In this document: piece after piece, positions 62,557-64,000 of the stretch
Layout: the number at the start of each line of letters is the position of its first letter
Position numbering within the stretch: position 1 is the stretch's first letter
NCBI GenBank assembly: GCA_023511455.1
Contig: JAIMBJ010000002.1
Location: 186,001-250,000, forward strand
Reading direction: 5' to 3'
From: Bacillota bacterium
GTDB lineage: Bacteria > Armatimonadota > HRBIN16
DNA: 64,000 nt
Program-made: the position numbers and the translations under genes
Notes under the pieces: model-generated
Told to the model about the DNA's origin: nothing
Seen by the model: the letters and a program-made list of their open reading frames with translations, nothing else
Databases searched by the model: none

Positions 62557-63168
62557 TTAGCCCATCCCTATAGACTCGAGGATTCTCTGGATACCACCAG
62601 GCTCGGCAAGAAAGACAAATGTGCCTGAAATCAGCCCTTCGGGGTCGTAAATGTCGGTGGCAATGGTCACCGCGTAGTCGTCCAGCTTCTGCATGTTGGC
62701 GATAACCGCGCTGAGGATAGCGCAACCCATATCCACCGCCATCACAGGTGGGCTGGGCAGGAGTTGTAAACCCGTAAAATCGCTGATGGCAGTGAGGTAT
62801 GCGCTCAGCATGATGTTGCCGATTTCCATCAACGCCGAGGCGGTTACTTCATCCAGATCCACCTCCGGCAATCCCAGCAACGTTCCTGCGAGGCGATGCG
62901 CGCTACCGACCTCGAAGATGAACGTGGCGTGCCCTGCCACTTCTCCGGTCACCTGCAGGTAGATGCCTGCCGTCACCTGTTCGGGGTCGCGCAAAACGCC
63001 CGACAGGTTGCTGATAGGTACGCAAACCGCCTGCGGTACGCTGATGAGAATGGTAGTGCCGATAAGGTCGGCTAAAGCCGAGGAGGCTTTGCCCATCCCA
63101 ATATTCGCGATTTCACGCAGTGCGTCGTACTGCTCGTCGCTGAGGGTGAACTGTGGCTGGGCGCTCAT
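62557..63168 (-). CDS. cheC: CheC-family CheY-P phosphatase
   Basis: 203 residues with two phosphatase motifs, REIANIGMGKASSALADL and ALMEIGNIMLSAYL, as in CheC (CheX has one). Dephosphorylates CheY-P and is stimulated by CheD. First gene of the operon. Confidence 0.93.
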   Translation of the reverse strand: MSAQPQFTLSDEQYDALREIANIGMGKASSALADLIGTTILISVPQAVCVPISNLSGVLRDPEQVTAGIYLQVTGEVAGHATFIFEVGSAHRLAGTLLGLPEVDLDEVTASALMEIGNIMLSAYLTAISDFTGLQLLPSPPVMAVDMGCAILSAVIANMQKLDDYAVTIATDIYDPEGLISGTFVFLAEPGGIQRILESIGMG

Positions 63169-63203
63169 GTTCCTACATCCCTTTTGTCGTTAGGCTATAC
63201 CTA

Positions 63204-63211
63204 TTATCGGC
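63204..63211 (-). promoter_or_regulatory. Possible sigma-28 -10 element upstream of cheC
   Basis: GCCGATAA is the exact sigma-28 -10 consensus, 36 bases before the cheC start. The -35 part is poor: TAAA lies at an 11-base instead of 15-base distance. The same bases give GATAAT for sigma-70, with a weak TTCAGT 17 bases upstream. Confidence 0.4.
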
Positions 63212-63253
63212 ACTTTGTTATTTTTACTGAAGTGCGCCCAGCCTGAGGGAAAA

Positions 63254-64000
63254 CTACTCTGGTGCGTTTCTCCACGAACGCTTTGCTTCCCATCCCAACG
63301 CTTGAGCCGCATGGGATGTGTCGATCAGCGCACGATAGGGATTATCCGCCACATAGGCGGCGAGGTCGCCGCGCCAGGGCAGGTGCGACCAGTATTTCTG
63401 CACCAGTTCCGCCGTAGGGATGTCTAAAGAGGTGTCCTTTGCACTCAACAGAAAGGCGTCGTGCTGGATGCCCTTCACCTGGAGCGCAAGCAACACCGCA
63501 TCGCAAACGTCCTGAAGGTCTACATACGCCCAGAGCTCATCCTTGCCCCATTCCGCACGCGTCTCGGCGGAAAATCGCCGCCACCACGGGACCGGTTGCG
63601 CTGTATTCAGCACGAAGGCGGGACGGAAGCATATTGTCACGATGCCGTAGCGCTCCGAGTAGCTGCGGCACACCTCCTCCGCCAGATGCTTGGAAAGCTG
63701 GTAAGGAGTCATTGGGTGGCGTGGGTGAAAGTCGTCTATCGGTAGATATTCTGGCGGACGGTGCCCACCCACACAACCCAATGCGTTGATGCTGGAGAAG
63801 TAAATCACTCGCCCCACACCCGCCTCTGCACAGGCTTGCAGCACATTCCACGTGCCCTGCACGTTGACCGCCAGTACTTCGTCGGCAGCGTTGCGGCGGT
63901 CGCTGGACATCGCGCCCAGATGCACGACAGCATCCACACCCTGTACCAACCTGCGAACAGTGTAAACATCGCGCAGGTCGCCCGCCACATGCTCCCACTC
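63254..64000 (-). CDS. NAD-dependent epimerase/dehydratase (5' partial)
   Basis: Extended short-chain dehydrogenase; its start lies outside the window, as the frame is open at the right edge. Visible: VHLGAMSSDRRNA, the catalytic TPYQLSKHLAEEV (Tyr-xxx-Lys), and ISFSSINALG-like region (VIYFSSINALG). The nucleotide-binding glycine-rich loop is off the edge. Probable role: nucleotide-sugar epimerase or dehydratase. Confidence 0.88.
   Translation of the reverse strand, partial: EWEHVAGDLRDVYTVRRLVQGVDAVVHLGAMSSDRRNAADEVLAVNVQGTWNVLQACAEAGVGRVIYFSSINALGCVGGHRPPEYLPIDDFHPRHPMTPYQLSKHLAEEVCRSYSERYGIVTICFRPAFVLNTAQPVPWWRRFSAETRAEWGKDELWAYVDLQDVCDAVLLALQVKGIQHDAFLLSAKDTSLDIPTAELVQKYWSHLPWRGDLAAYVADNPYRALIDTSHAAQALGWEAKRSWRNAPE

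Noticed and set aside
1-64000. CRISPR arrays, tRNA or rRNA genes, transposases, phage genes
   Set aside because: Looked for by eye in all gaps. No regularly spaced repeats, no cloverleaf with TTCGA arm, and no integrase or transposase motifs were seen.

Overview
The window looks like chromosome from a GC-rich, diderm, probably thermophilic bacterium of the Armatimonadota type. This is inferred from gene content only, and no marker search was run. The supporting signs are a complete lipid A gene block, S-layer-homology porins, prepilins with an N-terminal methylation motif and a C-terminal DGH motif, dockerin-like repeats, and many secreted glycoside hydrolases. I saw no CRISPR array, tRNA, rRNA, transposase or phage gene.

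Layout. (1) 1-11220 (+): an outer-membrane biogenesis operon running BamA (cut by the window edge), OmpH/Skp, a coiled-coil lipoprotein, LpxD, LpxC, FabZ, LpxA, LpxB, an MsbA-type exporter, a DUF374 acyltransferase and the Kdo transferase WaaA, mostly with overlapping or touching genes. (2) 11214-18996: an unrecognised 416-residue protein and three carbohydrate-active proteins. (3) 19235-21028 (+): gmk and coaBC, closed by a terminator. (4) 21098-26654: a dockerin-like secreted protein behind a possible sigma-54 promoter, a prepilin followed by two tiny membrane-anchored proteins sharing a peptide motif, a Tat-exported oxidoreductase, another tiny membrane protein and a 5'-truncated prepilin behind a consensus promoter. 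(5) 26900-36149: polysaccharide deacetylase, glycosyltransferase, HD-GYP protein, SelA, GH57 branching enzyme, PncA, a GAF-GGDEF diguanylate cyclase and glutamate formimidoyltransferase. (6) 36302-40656: a highly structured RNA leader and two tandem SLH-porin genes. (7) 40743-46183: a sodium symporter with a 39-residue partner, a DUF2993 protein, and glycine cleavage genes gcvT, gcvH and gcvPA. (8) 46204-52735: TPR protein, YfhO-like membrane protein, lytic transglycosylase, SRPBCC protein, solitary Dam-type methylase and a second glycosyltransferase. (9) 52739-58211 (-): a DapA-superfamily aldolase, the slipin/NfeD pair, a GH127-like enzyme and an OsmC protein. (10) 58519-58700 (+): a promoter, no open reading frame and a strong terminator, read here as a small RNA gene. 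(11) 58769-63168 (-): a chemotaxis accessory operon with CheC, CheD, HDOD, CheR, CheY, CheX, a YjfB-like small protein and CheW, but no CheA, CheB or receptor in view. (12) 63254-end: an NAD-dependent epimerase cut by the edge.

How parts fit. Region 1 makes and exports lipid A-Kdo and inserts beta-barrels, including the SLH porins of region 6. The GGDEF and HD-GYP proteins would make and break cyclic di-GMP. The chemotaxis genes adjust a receptor/CheA complex encoded elsewhere. The best candidates for undescribed biology are the porin leader RNA, the orphan small RNA, and the small proteins that accompany prepilins.
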